In this document: positions 52,201-61,359 of the stretch, piece after piece
Layout: each line of letters opens with the position of its first letter
How positions within the stretch are numbered: position 1 is the stretch's first letter
Assembly: GCF_947241125.1 (NCBI RefSeq)
Contig: NZ_OX365700.1
Span: forward strand, 186,001 to 250,000
Reading direction: 5' to 3'
Origin: Nitrospira tepida
GTDB taxonomy: Bacteria; Nitrospirota; Nitrospiria; Nitrospirales; Nitrospiraceae
Length of the DNA stretch: 64,000 nucleotides
Position numbers and translations under genes: made by a program
Notes under the pieces: model-generated
The model's input: only the letters and a program-made list of their open reading frames with translations
Told to the model about the DNA's origin: nothing
The model's database searches: none

Positions 52201-52548
52201 GGCAGCGATCTGCGGATCGGACTGCCCGCCCAGACCGTCCTGAACGGGCCGGCCCCCTATCACGAGCCCATGAGGTTGCTGGCGGTCATCGAGGCGCCGG
52301 TCAAGAGGGTCCAAGACGTGATCTCCAAACATCCGCACCTTGAGCAATTGTTCGACCAAGGCTGGGTGTCGCTGCTGGTCTTGGATCCGACCGACGGCCG
52401 GTTCTCTCGCTATGAGTTGATGGCGGGTTGGGAGGCGGTTCCGAGTCCGGCGCCGTCGGAGCCAGGTGATGCGTCGATCGCAGGCCTGACCGCCGCCGGA
52501 GAGAGTCAGCCGTTGCAAGACCCTGGACAGGTCACCGGGGTGCGGTAA
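49231..52548 (+). CDS. dabA: DabA inorganic-carbon transporter subunit (DUF2309)
   Basis: The 1105-residue protein is DabA, a carbonic-anhydrase-like soluble subunit that traps CO2 as bicarbonate. The zinc-site residues known for the family can be placed: FCIDVRSE gives Cys495 and Asp497, [25 protein letters not shown] gives His766 and Cys781, with the same 15-residue His-to-Cys spacing as characterised DabA. N-terminal [19 protein letters not shown] is conserved. It is longer than classical DabA, with inserts around 400-490 and an Ala/Arg-rich stretch near 865-895. Follows dabB by 15 bp. Confidence 0.93.
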   Translation: [1105 protein letters not shown]

Positions 52549-52656
52549 CGCGACCGGGGCTTGAGCGGAAGACCGGAGCGGTGATGAGGTGCGACGGTCG
52601 TTACGGTCGAGGCGCCGCGCGGCGGCTTGACGAGCCATGTTGACGAGGGAGGACCT

Positions 52657-52986
52657 ATGAGCAGGTTGACGCTGCATCCCATGAAGGAAATCAGGATCGT
52701 GGTTCAGGGCGAACACCTGAGAATCGTGACCGATGTGCTGGACCGAGTCGGCGCGACCGGCTACACGATCATCCACAATGTCTCGGGCAAGGGCCATCAT
52801 GGATTCCACGAAGGCCACTTGTTGTTCGATGATACGAGTAGCCAAGTGATCGTCTTCACCGTGGTCCCGGAGGAGCGGATCGAGCCGATCCTGGCCGGGT
52901 TGACACCTCTGTTCAACAAACATTCGGGCGCGATGTTCGTGAGCGACGTCGCGGTGACCCGACGGGAGCATTTCGTGGCGACCTGA
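52657..52986 (+). CDS. PII-like small regulatory protein of the dab locus
   Basis: The 109-residue protein has a ferredoxin-like alpha/beta pattern like PII proteins: MKEIRIVVQGEHLRIVTDVL, then VGATGYTIIHNVSGKG and QVIVFTVVPEERIEPIL, ending FVSDVAVTRREHF. PII-like genes often accompany dabAB and probably bind a nucleotide to tune uptake. The T-loop tyrosine of GlnB is absent and the loop is His/Gly-rich (GKGHHGFHEGHL). GGGAGGA precedes the ATG at 52657. Confidence 0.82.
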   Translation: MSRLTLHPMKEIRIVVQGEHLRIVTDVLDRVGATGYTIIHNVSGKGHHGFHEGHLLFDDTSSQVIVFTVVPEERIEPILAGLTPLFNKHSGAMFVSDVAVTRREHFVAT

Positions 52987-53088
52987 TCTGGTCGAATCCG
53001 CTCCTCCGGCTCTCGACGATCCCGAGCCCGGGCCGATATACTGCCTTCGTCCGCTCCCGCGGCGAACGGAGCCCGCGTGGAGCCGAAG

Positions 53089-55101
53089 ATGCGGGACCCC
53101 ATGACCTCCTCCCATCGCCCTCGATCCAAAACGACCTCGCCGGTCCAATCAGAGGTGGCGGCGGCCGAAGTGCTGGCCTGGGTCAGCGACTGCATTCAAG
53201 GCGGTCTCTGCTTCGTCTGCAACGGCCTCCTGATCTTCGAAAACTCGCATTTTGCGGAGCTGGTCGAGGCGACGGAACTTCGCGCAGACGGGATCGAGCA
53301 TCGGTTGAGGAAGAGCCTCCTCGATGAAGCCATCCTGTGGAATCGGCGCCCGCTTGGTGCGAAGAAGTTGTCCGGATACCGGCTGAAGGATCGTCAGGGC
53401 CACCCGCTCCATTACGAGTGTCGTTTCAACGTGGTGCCCTATCGAGGCGAGCGCGGAGTGCTGATGGTGCTGGAGGACGTCACCGAACGGACGTTGCTCG
53501 CGCAGGAGGCGGCGCAGGCGGCCTGTTTCCAATCCGTGCTGGCCCGGATCGGCACGCTGGCGGTCAGTGATGAGCCGGCCCAGGCATTGATGAACGAGGC
53601 CGTTCGACTCACGGCTGAGGCATTGGGGGTGGATCTGTGCAAGATCCTGATTGCCCGGGAATCGGATGATCATCTCGCGGTCGTGGCCGGGGTCGGCATT
53701 GAGGAAGAGTTCATCGGCAAACTGACGATCGAGGGAGGGACCCACTCGCAGGCCGGGTTCGCTATCCGGGAGCGGCTGCCCGTGGTCGTGCGCGATCTTC
53801 GTGAAGAGACACGATTCACCCCGTCGAAATTGCTGACCGAGCACGGCGGCATCGCCGGGATGTGCGTGCCGATGTTGGTCGAAGACAAGGTCTACGGGGT
53901 GATGACGGCCCATTCGAAACAGGTCCGGGACTTCACGGAGAAAGAGCAGGCATTTCTATGCACGGTGGCCAATACGGTGGCCACCGTCCTGGAGCGAAAG
54001 CGGAGGGCCGACGCCCAAATCGATCTCTATCACCGTCTGTTCATGTCGGCGCAAGACGGCATCATGCTGACCGACACCGACGGCCGGATCCTCGAATGGA
54101 ACCCTGCGCTGGAACGGATGACGGGCTGGGCGCGCGAGGAGGCGTTGGGACAGCGGCCGTCGATCCTCAAGTCCGGGAAGCATTCGCCTGAATTTTACGA
54201 GCGGCTCTGGCACGCCATCCGATCAGGGAAGCCGTTTGTCGACCGCTTCGTCAATCGCCGGAAGGACGGCACGGAATTCCTGGTCTGGGAGAGCGTGAGC
54301 CCCGTGAAGGATCGCGACGAGATCACCCAATACTACCTGGCGATCCTCACCGACCTGAGCGAGCGGGAGCAGATGTTGGAGGCGCTGCGTCACACCGAGC
54401 AGGTCAAGCTGGTGGGGCAACTGGCCGGCGGCATTCTGCACGAGATCCGCAATCCGCTCATCGGGCTCGGGAGCCTCGCGACACATCTGGCCGAGCAGGA
54501 GCAGTTGCCGCAGGCCGCGCGCGACCGCTGCCGCCTCATTGCCCGGGAGGCGGCCCGTATCGACGAGCTGCTGGAGACCCATTTAGGCCAATTGCGTCCG
54601 CGTCCGTTCGATCTCCGGCCCTGCGACCTTCCGTCGCTCATCGACGACACGCTGACGCTGCTCCGGCCGAACCTACACAACCAGCAGATCAACGTGAAGA
54701 AGGCCATCGCCCCGGACCTGCCGCAAGTGGAGGCCTCGCGCGCGCACATCCAGCAGGCTTGTCTCAACATCATAATGAACGCGATCGACGCCATGCCCAA
54801 CGGGGGCGACCTGACGATCACGGCCAGGCCGGATACCAAACGGGGCCCCGGCTTGTTGTTGACGTTTTCGGATACGGGCAAAGGCATCCCCCCGGAGGAT
54901 TTGCAGCGTATCTTCGAGCCGTTCTTTACCAACGGCAAGGCGAAGGGCGTTGGCCTGGGCTTAACGATCACCCATGACATCATCGAGCGGCATGGCGGGC
55001 AATTGGCGATCGAAAGTCCGACGGGAAGCGGCGCAGTAGTCGAGGTGTGGTTGCCGGTGAAACAAGAGGTCTGCCATGACGTGGCACCTGTTGCTGGTTG
55101 A
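53089..55101 (+). CDS. GAF/PAS sensor histidine kinase
   Basis: The 670-residue soluble kinase has an N-terminal PAS-like domain, a GAF domain (about 165-315, with LGVDLCKILIARES and GMCVPMLVEDKVYGVMTA), a PAS domain (YHRLFMSAQDGIMLTDTDGR, WNPALERMTGW) and a kinase core with His in GGILHEIRNPLIGLGS, the N box QACLNIIMNAIDAMP and G boxes FSDTGKGIPP and GVGLGLTI. No membrane segment, so it senses a cytoplasmic cue. ATG at 53089 has GGAG 6 nt upstream. The 3' end overlaps the regulator gene by 26 nt. Confidence 0.9.
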   Translation: MRDPMTSSHRPRSKTTSPVQSEVAAAEVLAWVSDCIQGGLCFVCNGLLIFENSHFAELVEATELRADGIEHRLRKSLLDEAILWNRRPLGAKKLSGYRLKDRQGHPLHYECRFNVVPYRGERGVLMVLEDVTERTLLAQEAAQAACFQSVLARIGTLAVSDEPAQALMNEAVRLTAEALGVDLCKILIARESDDHLAVVAGVGIEEEFIGKLTIEGGTHSQAGFAIRERLPVVVRDLREETRFTPSKLLTEHGGIAGMCVPMLVEDKVYGVMTAHSKQVRDFTEKEQAFLCTVANTVATVLERKRRADAQIDLYHRLFMSAQDGIMLTDTDGRILEWNPALERMTGWAREEALGQRPSILKSGKHSPEFYERLWHAIRSGKPFVDRFVNRRKDGTEFLVWESVSPVKDRDEITQYYLAILTDLSEREQMLEALRHTEQVKLVGQLAGGILHEIRNPLIGLGSLATHLAEQEQLPQAARDRCRLIAREAARIDELLETHLGQLRPRPFDLRPCDLPSLIDDTLTLLRPNLHNQQINVKKAIAPDLPQVEASRAHIQQACLNIIMNAIDAMPNGGDLTITARPDTKRGPGLLLTFSDTGKGIPPEDLQRIFEPFFTNGKAKGVGLGLTITHDIIERHGGQLAIESPTGSGAVVEVWLPVKQEVCHDVAPVAG

Positions 55102-56476
55102 AGACGAGGCGTCCGTTCGCGAGGCTTTCGCGCTGCGCCTCGGCAACCAGGGCTACGTCGTGCAGACCGCCGCATCAGGGGAAGAGGCGCTGGCGCTGCT
55201 GCGCTCCTACGAACCGGATATTCTGGTGCTCGATCTGGTTATGCCCAAGCTCTCCGGTCTCGACGTGCTGGCCAGGGTCAAGCAGACCTCTCCCCATCTG
55301 CTGGTGATTCTGTTGACTGCCAGGGGGACGGTGAAGGACGCGGTGGAAGCGACGAAGCTGGGCGCATTCGATTTTGTCGCCAAATCCATCGATATGGAGG
55401 ACCTCCAACACGCGCTGAATCGAGCGACGGAGTTCTTGACGCTCCAGCGGCAGGTTCGCTTGCAGAGTGGGCAAGAATCGGCGCGCTATGCGCTCGACCG
55501 CGTGATCGCCAAGAGCCCGACTACCCAGAGTTTTCTCGCCCGGGTCCGCGAGCTGGCCAAGAACGACCGCGTCACGGTCCTCTTGCAGGGAGAGACCGGC
55601 ACAGGCAAGCAGTATATGGGCCGTGTGATCCACTTCAACAGCGCAAGGGCCCACAAACCCTGCATCGAGGTCGATTGTCCCGCGATTCCCCGCGAGCTGT
55701 TCGAGAGCGAGTTGTTCGGGCATGAAAAAGGGTCCTTCACAGGCGCCAGTGGCAGGCGGTGCGGCTTGATCGAAATGGCTGAAGGCGGCACCGTGTTGTT
55801 CGATGAAATCGGCGACTTGCCCCTTCCGTTGCAGACCAAATTGCTGCGGGTGATCGAGGAACGGGCGCTGCGACGTATCGGAGGCTCGACGACGATCCCG
55901 GTGGAGGTCCGGTTCATGGCCGCGACGAATCGCAACTTAAAAGAAGCCGTGGCCAAGGGAGAGTTTCGAGAGGATCTCTATTTCAGGCTGAACGTGGTCA
56001 CGTTAACCGTGCCACCGCTGCGGGATCGCCGCGAAGATATCATTCCGCTCGCTGAACAGTTCTTGGCTCGTTCCGCGCTTGCATTCAGGAAGCCGGTTCG
56101 CACGTTGGGAGAAAGCGCAGTCGCCGTCTTGTCTCGCTACCAATTTCCGGGGAACGTCCGGGAATTGAGCAACTTGATGGAGCGTGCGGTCCTGTTCTGT
56201 TCCGAGGAGTCCCTCGACGCGTCTCACTTTCCCTCTGACGTGCAGGACAGCCCCGTCACGTCGTCCATAGGTGCCTCCGCACCGCTGTCCGTTCCAGCCG
56301 GCTGGCTCGACCCGGCTCTGGTCCAGCTCACGTTTCGAGTGGGCGAGCAGTCCCTCGCCGACCTCGAGGATCGCATTATCAATGAGGTGCTGCGGCGGAC
56401 GGGCGGCAACAAGACTCTCGCCGCCAAGCAGCTCGGTATCACCCGTTGGATGCTGGACCGGCGGCGGAGGAGATAA
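55076..56476 (+). CDS. NtrC-family sigma-54 response regulator
   Basis: The 466-residue protein has a receiver domain ([13 protein letters not shown], phosphoacceptor Asp in [13 protein letters not shown]), a AAA+ domain with Walker [18 protein letters not shown], the sigma-54 contact loop GSFTGAS (Ser in place of the usual Ala in GAFTGA) and [13 protein letters not shown], and a C-terminal Fis-type helix-turn-helix, [20 protein letters not shown]. It pairs with the overlapping histidine kinase. The targets may include the sigma-54 promoter at 59077. Confidence 0.92.
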   Translation: MTWHLLLVEDEASVREAFALRLGNQGYVVQTAASGEEALALLRSYEPDILVLDLVMPKLSGLDVLARVKQTSPHLLVILLTARGTVKDAVEATKLGAFDFVAKSIDMEDLQHALNRATEFLTLQRQVRLQSGQESARYALDRVIAKSPTTQSFLARVRELAKNDRVTVLLQGETGTGKQYMGRVIHFNSARAHKPCIEVDCPAIPRELFESELFGHEKGSFTGASGRRCGLIEMAEGGTVLFDEIGDLPLPLQTKLLRVIEERALRRIGGSTTIPVEVRFMAATNRNLKEAVAKGEFREDLYFRLNVVTLTVPPLRDRREDIIPLAEQFLARSALAFRKPVRTLGESAVAVLSRYQFPGNVRELSNLMERAVLFCSEESLDASHFPSDVQDSPVTSSIGASAPLSVPAGWLDPALVQLTFRVGEQSLADLEDRIINEVLRRTGGNKTLAAKQLGITRWMLDRRRRR

Positions 56477-56666
56477 GCCTGTTGGCCTCGATCTGGTTGG
56501 ATTGCAGTCCCCGACAGCCGTGCCTGTCTGCTCCGGCTCAGGCGCACACGCGTCCCGTGCGAGCTGTGCAAGGACCAAGGCAACACGCGTTCTCTCCGCC
56601 TCCTTCTCGGATCCGGCACAAGACTTGGAACAACGAAATGAAGCGCCCGTGCGTTCGGAGGGAACG

Positions 56667-57464
56667 ATGCAACACCTGCGAGTGCTGGAAGACCACAGCG
56701 TCTATATTTTACGCGAGGCTTACAAGTGCTTCGACGATCTGGCCATGCTCTGGTCGATGGGCAAAGACTCGACCGTGCTGCTCTGGCTTGCGAGGAAGGC
56801 GTTTTTCGGCCACGTCCCCTTTCCGTTGGTGCACATCGACACCGGTTATGAAATGCCGGCTTTGATCGAGTACCGGGACCGGTTATGTCGCGAGTGGAGG
56901 CTCAATCTCGTCGTGGGCCAGAACAAGGACGCGCTTGCCGGAGGGATGGGACCCGAGCGCGGGCGCGTCACTTGCTGCACGGCCATGAAGATCGAGGCGT
57001 TGAAGCAGACGATCGCCGCGCACGGCTGGACGGCCGTCATCCTCGGCATCCGCGCGGACGAAGAAGGGACTCGGGCGAAAGAACGGTACTTTTCGCTCCG
57101 CGACAAGCACGGTGAATGGGATTTCCGCGACCAACCGCCCGAGCTATGGGACCAGTTCAATACGACCTTCCCTGCCGGTGCCCATGTTCGGGTCCATCCG
57201 CTGCTCGATTGGACCGAGCTCAACATCTGGGAGTATCTGGAGCTTGAGCAGATTCCCCTCCCGCCGCTCTACTTCGACCAGGGGAACGGCACGCGTTACC
57301 GCAGTCTCGGCTGCGTCCCTTGCACCGGCACGGTCAATTCCTGCGCGTCGACGATTCCGCAGATCATCGCCGAGCTTCGCACGACGACCGTCGCGGAACG
57401 CTCCGGCCGCGCGCAGGACGAGGGCCGCGGCATGGAAACGCTGCGCAAGCTCGGGCACATGTGA
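56667..57464 (+). CDS. CysD-like ATP sulfurylase/PAPS-reductase family protein with APS-reductase-type cysteines
   Basis: The 265-residue protein follows CysD along its length: PP-loop [50 protein letters not shown] and PELWDQFN, and the C-terminal [20 protein letters not shown]. It differs from CysD by having Cys103-Cys104 ([15 protein letters not shown]) and Cys216-x-x-Cys219 ([10 protein letters not shown]), the CC...CxxC layout that binds a [4Fe-4S] cluster in assimilatory APS reductase. No cysN is adjacent. GGAGGGA precedes the ATG. Confidence 0.8.
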   Translation: MQHLRVLEDHSVYILREAYKCFDDLAMLWSMGKDSTVLLWLARKAFFGHVPFPLVHIDTGYEMPALIEYRDRLCREWRLNLVVGQNKDALAGGMGPERGRVTCCTAMKIEALKQTIAAHGWTAVILGIRADEEGTRAKERYFSLRDKHGEWDFRDQPPELWDQFNTTFPAGAHVRVHPLLDWTELNIWEYLELEQIPLPPLYFDQGNGTRYRSLGCVPCTGTVNSCASTIPQIIAELRTTTVAERSGRAQDEGRGMETLRKLGHM

Positions 57465-57529
57465 CGACTGCGGACAACGTTGCAGACCGGCCTATCGCTC
57501 CTCGTATAATGGGGGCCGGAGACGGCCCG

Positions 57530-58921
57530 ATGGATTTGAAAATCATCACCGATCGGCGGTGCGACGAGGCGATCGTCCTGGAATGCATCGGGGACGGCGT
57601 GGTCACGATCGACCTGGATATGCGCATCCGCTACATGAACCGGGCGATGCGGGAGCTGCTGGGCTATGAGCAGGACGAGCTGCTCGGACAACCGCTGAGC
57701 TGCCATTTCTTCGTGCAGGGCAGCATCTGCTCCACGCAGGATTGCATCCTGGAGCGCGCGATCCGCAACCGTGAGAAAGTCCGGAACTACGAGACCGTGA
57801 TCCAGAACAAAGAGGGACGGAAGATCCCGGTGAGTCTGAACACGGACCTGTTGTGGGACGAAACAGGCCACTTGATCGGCATTGTCGAAACCTACCGCGA
57901 CTTGAGCCAGATCAACGAGCTGAAAGCCAAGCTGGAACGGCAGGCACATCCGGGAGCCCGCGGCCCGCTGATCGGGCGCAGCAAGGCGTTGCAGCGGATT
58001 CTCGACGTGCTGCCCCAGGTGGCCAACTCGAAAGCCACGGTCCTCATCCAGGGCGAGAGCGGCACGGGAAAAGAATTGATTGCGAGAGAGATTCACCGGC
58101 TGAGCCCCAGGCGGGACCATCCGTTCGTCGCCGTCAATTGCGCCGCCTTGGCCGAGGGGCTGCTCGAAAGCGAATTGTTCGGTCATGTCAAGGGCGCCTT
58201 CACCGGGGCGATCGCCGACCGTCCGGGGAGATTCGAGATCGCGCACAAGGGCACCTTGTTCCTTGATGAAATTGCGGAGATCAGCCCCATGGCGCAAGCC
58301 AAGCTGCTGAGGGTGCTTCAAGAAGAAGAATTCGAGCGGGTCGGAGGGAACAAGACCGTCAAGGTGGATGTGCGGGTCGTGGCCGCCACCAACAAGGATC
58401 TGACGGCCCAAACGCAGGAAGGGCGGTTTCGGGACGACCTCTATTACCGACTTCAAGTATTCCCGATTCGGGTGCCGCCGCTTCGAGATCGGAAAGAAGA
58501 TATCCTGCCCCTCATCGAACATTGCATGGCACGATTGAATCGCGTGATGGGGAAAAATGTGCGGGATGTCGATGGCCCTGCTCTCCGCGTGCTGGAGGCC
58601 CACCACTATCCCGGAAACGTGCGGGAGCTGGAAAATATCCTGGAGCACGCGTTCATTCGCTGCCCGGACCATAGTCTCCGCCTGGATCACTTGCCTGAAT
58701 ACCTGACGGCGGAGAAGAGAAGCGGCGATGAGAGGGTCGGCACGTCTGCGGGGGACGCAGGAGTCGCTCTTGCGGATTTGGAGCGGGAAGCCATCTCCCG
58801 GACGCTGGAACAGACCGATTGGGATTATCGGACGGCTTGCCGCCGGCTAGGCATCAGCCGATCGACGCTTCTTCGCCGTATCAAACTCTATAAGATGAGT
58901 CGTACGGGCCAATCAAAATGA
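57530..58921 (+). CDS. PAS-domain sigma-54-dependent activator
   Basis: The 463-residue protein has an N-terminal PAS domain ([20 protein letters not shown]) with a cysteine-rich patch, [19 protein letters not shown], that could sense redox or metal state. The AAA+ domain has [30 protein letters not shown] with the sigma-54 loop, and [13 protein letters not shown]; a Fis-type HTH ([17 protein letters not shown]) ends it. There is no receiver domain, so it signals through PAS. GGAG lies 9 nt before the ATG. It precedes a sigma-54-type promoter and Fe-S operon. Confidence 0.92.
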   Translation: MDLKIITDRRCDEAIVLECIGDGVVTIDLDMRIRYMNRAMRELLGYEQDELLGQPLSCHFFVQGSICSTQDCILERAIRNREKVRNYETVIQNKEGRKIPVSLNTDLLWDETGHLIGIVETYRDLSQINELKAKLERQAHPGARGPLIGRSKALQRILDVLPQVANSKATVLIQGESGTGKELIAREIHRLSPRRDHPFVAVNCAALAEGLLESELFGHVKGAFTGAIADRPGRFEIAHKGTLFLDEIAEISPMAQAKLLRVLQEEEFERVGGNKTVKVDVRVVAATNKDLTAQTQEGRFRDDLYYRLQVFPIRVPPLRDRKEDILPLIEHCMARLNRVMGKNVRDVDGPALRVLEAHHYPGNVRELENILEHAFIRCPDHSLRLDHLPEYLTAEKRSGDERVGTSAGDAGVALADLEREAISRTLEQTDWDYRTACRRLGISRSTLLRRIKLYKMSRTGQSK

Positions 58922-59076
58922 ATCAGCATGGTCAAAATGACGCTCATAAGACATTGAAATTATGTCTTTCCGTGGTATAGTTTCATTCTGACATTCTTCC
59001 AGTTTTCTTCTCCACAACCTCCAAAAAAATCTCCAGGCAATTTAACCGGTTCTGCTTCGACCTCCCCGCGATATTC

Positions 59077-59092
59077 TGGCACATCTCCTGCT
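59077..59092 (+). promoter_or_regulatory. Sigma-54-type promoter (-24/-12)
   Basis: TGGCACATCTCCTGCT fits TGGCAC-N5-TTGCW with one mismatch (C for T at the first -12 base), keeping both the GG and GC pairs. It is 156 bp after a sigma-54 activator gene and upstream of the Fe-S operon. Confidence 0.6.
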
Positions 59093-59206
59093 CTAATTCG
59101 GCGCGAGAACAGGACCGTCAATACTGGCGCTACGAAACCAATGCGCAGGCCTTGTCTCCGAAGAACGGCCCTGCCGCGCCGCCTGTGCGCAAGAGGAAGG
59201 ACGATT

Positions 59207-59371
59207 GTGTTGGAACCGACCGTGGCTCGCTCGAACGAGGGAGACCGGAGCGATGAACGAATGACGCTGGACCAACTGGTCGCGCTCACCGATGAGCAAG
59301 CTCTCGTGCGCCTGGGGCTTGAACTGATGGAGGCCTTCGCGCGGGCCGAAGGGCGCAGCTTGTGGCATTAG
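59207..59371 (+). CDS. Small protein at the head of the Fe-S operon
   Basis: A 54-residue frame starts at GTG 59207 after AGGAAGG (59194-59200). Its C-terminal part, MTLDQLVALTDEQALVRLGL and ELMEAFARAEGRSLWH, reads as an acidic helical protein. No family is recognised. An alternative ATG start lies at 59261. It is followed after 47 bp by the IscU-like gene and is probably the first gene of the sigma-54-driven transcript. Confidence 0.45.
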   Translation: MLEPTVARSNEGDRSDERMTLDQLVALTDEQALVRLGLELMEAFARAEGRSLWH

Positions 59372-59418
59372 CGGACAGTGCTCGTTTCTGTTCAGCCCTG
59401 CACGAGGAGGAATGGAAC

Positions 59419-59880
59419 ATGGCCTATAGCGAGAAAGTTGTCGATCACTTCACCCACCCACGAAACATGGGCAGCTTGCCGAAAGAGGCTCCGGACGTCG
59501 GCACCGGAATCGTGGGCGCCCCTGAATGCGGCGATGTGATGAAACTGCAAATCAAGGTGCAGAACGACACGATCGTCGATGCGAAGTTCAAAACGTTCGG
59601 CTGCGGATCGGCGATCGCGAGTTCCAGCTTGGCCACCGAATGGCTGAAGGGCAAGACCATCGAGCAAGCGGCCGCGATCAAGAATACGGACATCGTCCAG
59701 GAACTGAACCTCCCCCCGGTCAAGATCCATTGTTCAGTCCTCGCCGAAGACGCGATCAAGGCGGCGTTGTCCGACTTTCAACACAAGACCGGCGCCGGCA
59801 GGCAATCCGGTCGCGGAGCAGGGACGCAGCCCGATTCCCCGGAGGGGGGGCAAAACCACATAGCACATTCGACCCCATGA
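59419..59880 (+). CDS. iscU: IscU-type Fe-S scaffold protein
   Basis: The 153-residue protein starts MAYSEKVVDHFTHPRNMGSL, as IscU does, with the three scaffold cysteines in GAPECGDVMKL, TFGCGSAIASSS and VKIHCSVLAEDAIKAAL. The LPPVK motif for HscA binding is present. The last 25 residues form a Gly/Gln-rich tail absent in typical IscU. GGAGGA precedes the ATG at 59419. No IscS cysteine desulfurase gene is in the window. Confidence 0.93.
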   Translation: MAYSEKVVDHFTHPRNMGSLPKEAPDVGTGIVGAPECGDVMKLQIKVQNDTIVDAKFKTFGCGSAIASSSLATEWLKGKTIEQAAAIKNTDIVQELNLPPVKIHCSVLAEDAIKAALSDFQHKTGAGRQSGRGAGTQPDSPEGGQNHIAHSTP

Positions 59881-59902
59881 CGCCGCGGCGGAGGGAGACC
59901 GT

Positions 59903-60247
59903 ATGAACTGTCCTCGATGCACCGGCTTGATGATACACGACGATTATTTCGATCTGCAGGACGAGGCCGGCCTGTGCACCTTTGCCGCCTGGCGCTGCCT
60001 GATCTGCGGAGAGGTCCTCGATCCGGTGATTCTCAAGCACAGGAGGTCCCCGCCTTCACCGATGGTAGATCGGGCACGGCCTCAGCTCCATCAGATCGTC
60101 TCGGTACGCACGAGAAAAGGGGCGGGCCGGTCCAGAGACCTCTGGAACGATCCGGACGGAACGGCCCTGCCGCTGGGCGCGAACGTGCTGGCGGACCTTG
60201 ACCTGGATAGTCGCATCGCAGCCGAGTTGGAAGATGTGGACGTGTGA
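59903..60247 (+). CDS. Small zinc-ribbon-like protein
   Basis: The 114-residue protein has CPRCTGLMIHDDYFD at the start and AWRCLICGEVLDP about 20 residues later, giving two CxxC pairs of a rubredoxin-/zinc-ribbon-like knuckle. The rest is polar with an acidic end. GGAGGGAG precedes the ATG. The family is not recognised; its operon position suggests an accessory role in Fe-S or redox chemistry. Confidence 0.6.
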   Translation: MNCPRCTGLMIHDDYFDLQDEAGLCTFAAWRCLICGEVLDPVILKHRRSPPSPMVDRARPQLHQIVSVRTRKGAGRSRDLWNDPDGTALPLGANVLADLDLDSRIAAELEDVDV

Positions 60248-60265
60248 CAAGAGGAGAAGATCTCT

Positions 60266-60613
60266 ATGGCGTTATTGATCACCGATGAGTGCATTTCCTG
60301 CGGAGCCTGTTTGCCGGAATGTCCCAACGAAGCGATTTTTGAAACGCGCAGCGACGCCGAGGCGAAGGGGTATCACGTCGGGGACGGTCAGGGTATCGGG
60401 GACAGCATTTATGTCATCACTCACGAGCGCTGTACGGAGTGCGTCGGCCATTTCGACGAGCCGCAGTGCGCCGCGGTCTGCCCCGTCGACAATTGCTGCA
60501 TCTCGGATCCGGCCTATCCGGAATCGAAAGAGGTGTTGTTGGAACGGGCGCAACGTCTCAATCCGGACAAAGAGATTCATCCCGACAAGGTCTGGAGCGG
60601 CGTGCGCGGCTAA
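60266..60613 (+). CDS. YfhL-type 2[4Fe-4S] ferredoxin
   Basis: The 115-residue ferredoxin has a first cluster site CISCGACLPECP and a second set ERCTECVGHFDEPQCAAVCP, which includes the insertion typical of YfhL/Alvin-type ferredoxins between Cys residues. The C-terminal helix (ERAQRLNPDKEIHPDK) is also typical. These ferredoxins have low-potential clusters and serve Fe-S assembly or oxidoreductases. AGGAGA precedes the ATG. Confidence 0.92.
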   Translation: MALLITDECISCGACLPECPNEAIFETRSDAEAKGYHVGDGQGIGDSIYVITHERCTECVGHFDEPQCAAVCPVDNCCISDPAYPESKEVLLERAQRLNPDKEIHPDKVWSGVRG

Positions 60614-60646
60614 CGGGCCCGGCTCGCTTCGTCGAGAGGGTTATCG

Positions 60647-60952
60647 ATGGCTGAGTTTGTCAGGGTCGCGGGCGTGAGCGATGTTCCGATGGGCAGCGGC
60701 CGCGTCTTCGAGGTCGGAGATCGCTCCATCGCGATTTTCAACGTCGATGGTTCGTTCTTCGCAACGGACAATACCTGCGCCCATCGCGGCGGTCCGCTCG
60801 GAGAAGGCGAGTTGGAGGGAGAAGTCGTGACCTGTCCCTGGCACAGTTGGGAATATAACGTCCGGACGGGCATCTCGCTCACGACGCCTTCTGCCTCCGT
60901 CAAGACATACGACGTGCAGGTCGATGGCGAGGATGTCAAGGTCCGGTTATAG
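60647..60952 (+). CDS. Rieske-type [2Fe-2S] ferredoxin (NirD/BphF-like)
   Basis: The 101-residue protein has both cluster boxes, NTCAHRGGPLGEGELEG and VTCPWHSWEYNV, of a soluble Rieske ferredoxin. It is related to the small subunit of nitrite reductase and to dioxygenase ferredoxins. No large partner lies in the window, so it is most likely an electron carrier used by the operon's products. Confidence 0.92.
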   Translation: MAEFVRVAGVSDVPMGSGRVFEVGDRSIAIFNVDGSFFATDNTCAHRGGPLGEGELEGEVVTCPWHSWEYNVRTGISLTTPSASVKTYDVQVDGEDVKVRL

Positions 60953-60999
60953 GGTCGGCCATTTCGGGAACACCTCACTCTTAAGCGAAGGAGCCGTTC

Positions 61000-61320
61000 A
61001 TGATCACCATCACGCCTCACGCGGAACAGAAAATCCGTGAGTTCGTGCAGCAAGAGCATGCAGCCGTCGGCCTGCGAATCTACGTACGCGGGGGAGGCTG
61101 TCACGGCTACCAATACGGCATGGCCCTCGAATCCACCGTCGCCGATGACGACACGGTCATCGAACAGGGCGACCTCACGATCATCATGGATTCCCAGAGC
61201 GCTCCCCTCCTTCAAGGAGCCGAGGTCGAATACTTGGACAGCGTGCAGGGCTCGGGATTCTCGATCAAGAACCCGCAAGCCAAGACAACCTGCGGCTGCG
61301 GCAGCTCGTTCAGTGCCTGA
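61000..61320 (+). CDS. IscA/ErpA-type Fe-S carrier
   Basis: The 106-residue A-type carrier has the three conserved cysteines in RGGGCHGYQYGM and TCGCGSSFS, with ITPHAEQKIREFV at the N-terminus and QGSGFSIKNPQAKTTCGCGS at the end. It transfers clusters from IscU to targets. Whether it is IscA, ErpA or SufA cannot be told by eye. GAAGGAG precedes the ATG. Confidence 0.93.
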   Translation: MITITPHAEQKIREFVQQEHAAVGLRIYVRGGGCHGYQYGMALESTVADDDTVIEQGDLTIIMDSQSAPLLQGAEVEYLDSVQGSGFSIKNPQAKTTCGCGSSFSA

Positions 61321-61359
61321 ACGGATCGAATCGCCACCGCCAATCTACAGGAGCTCTTG

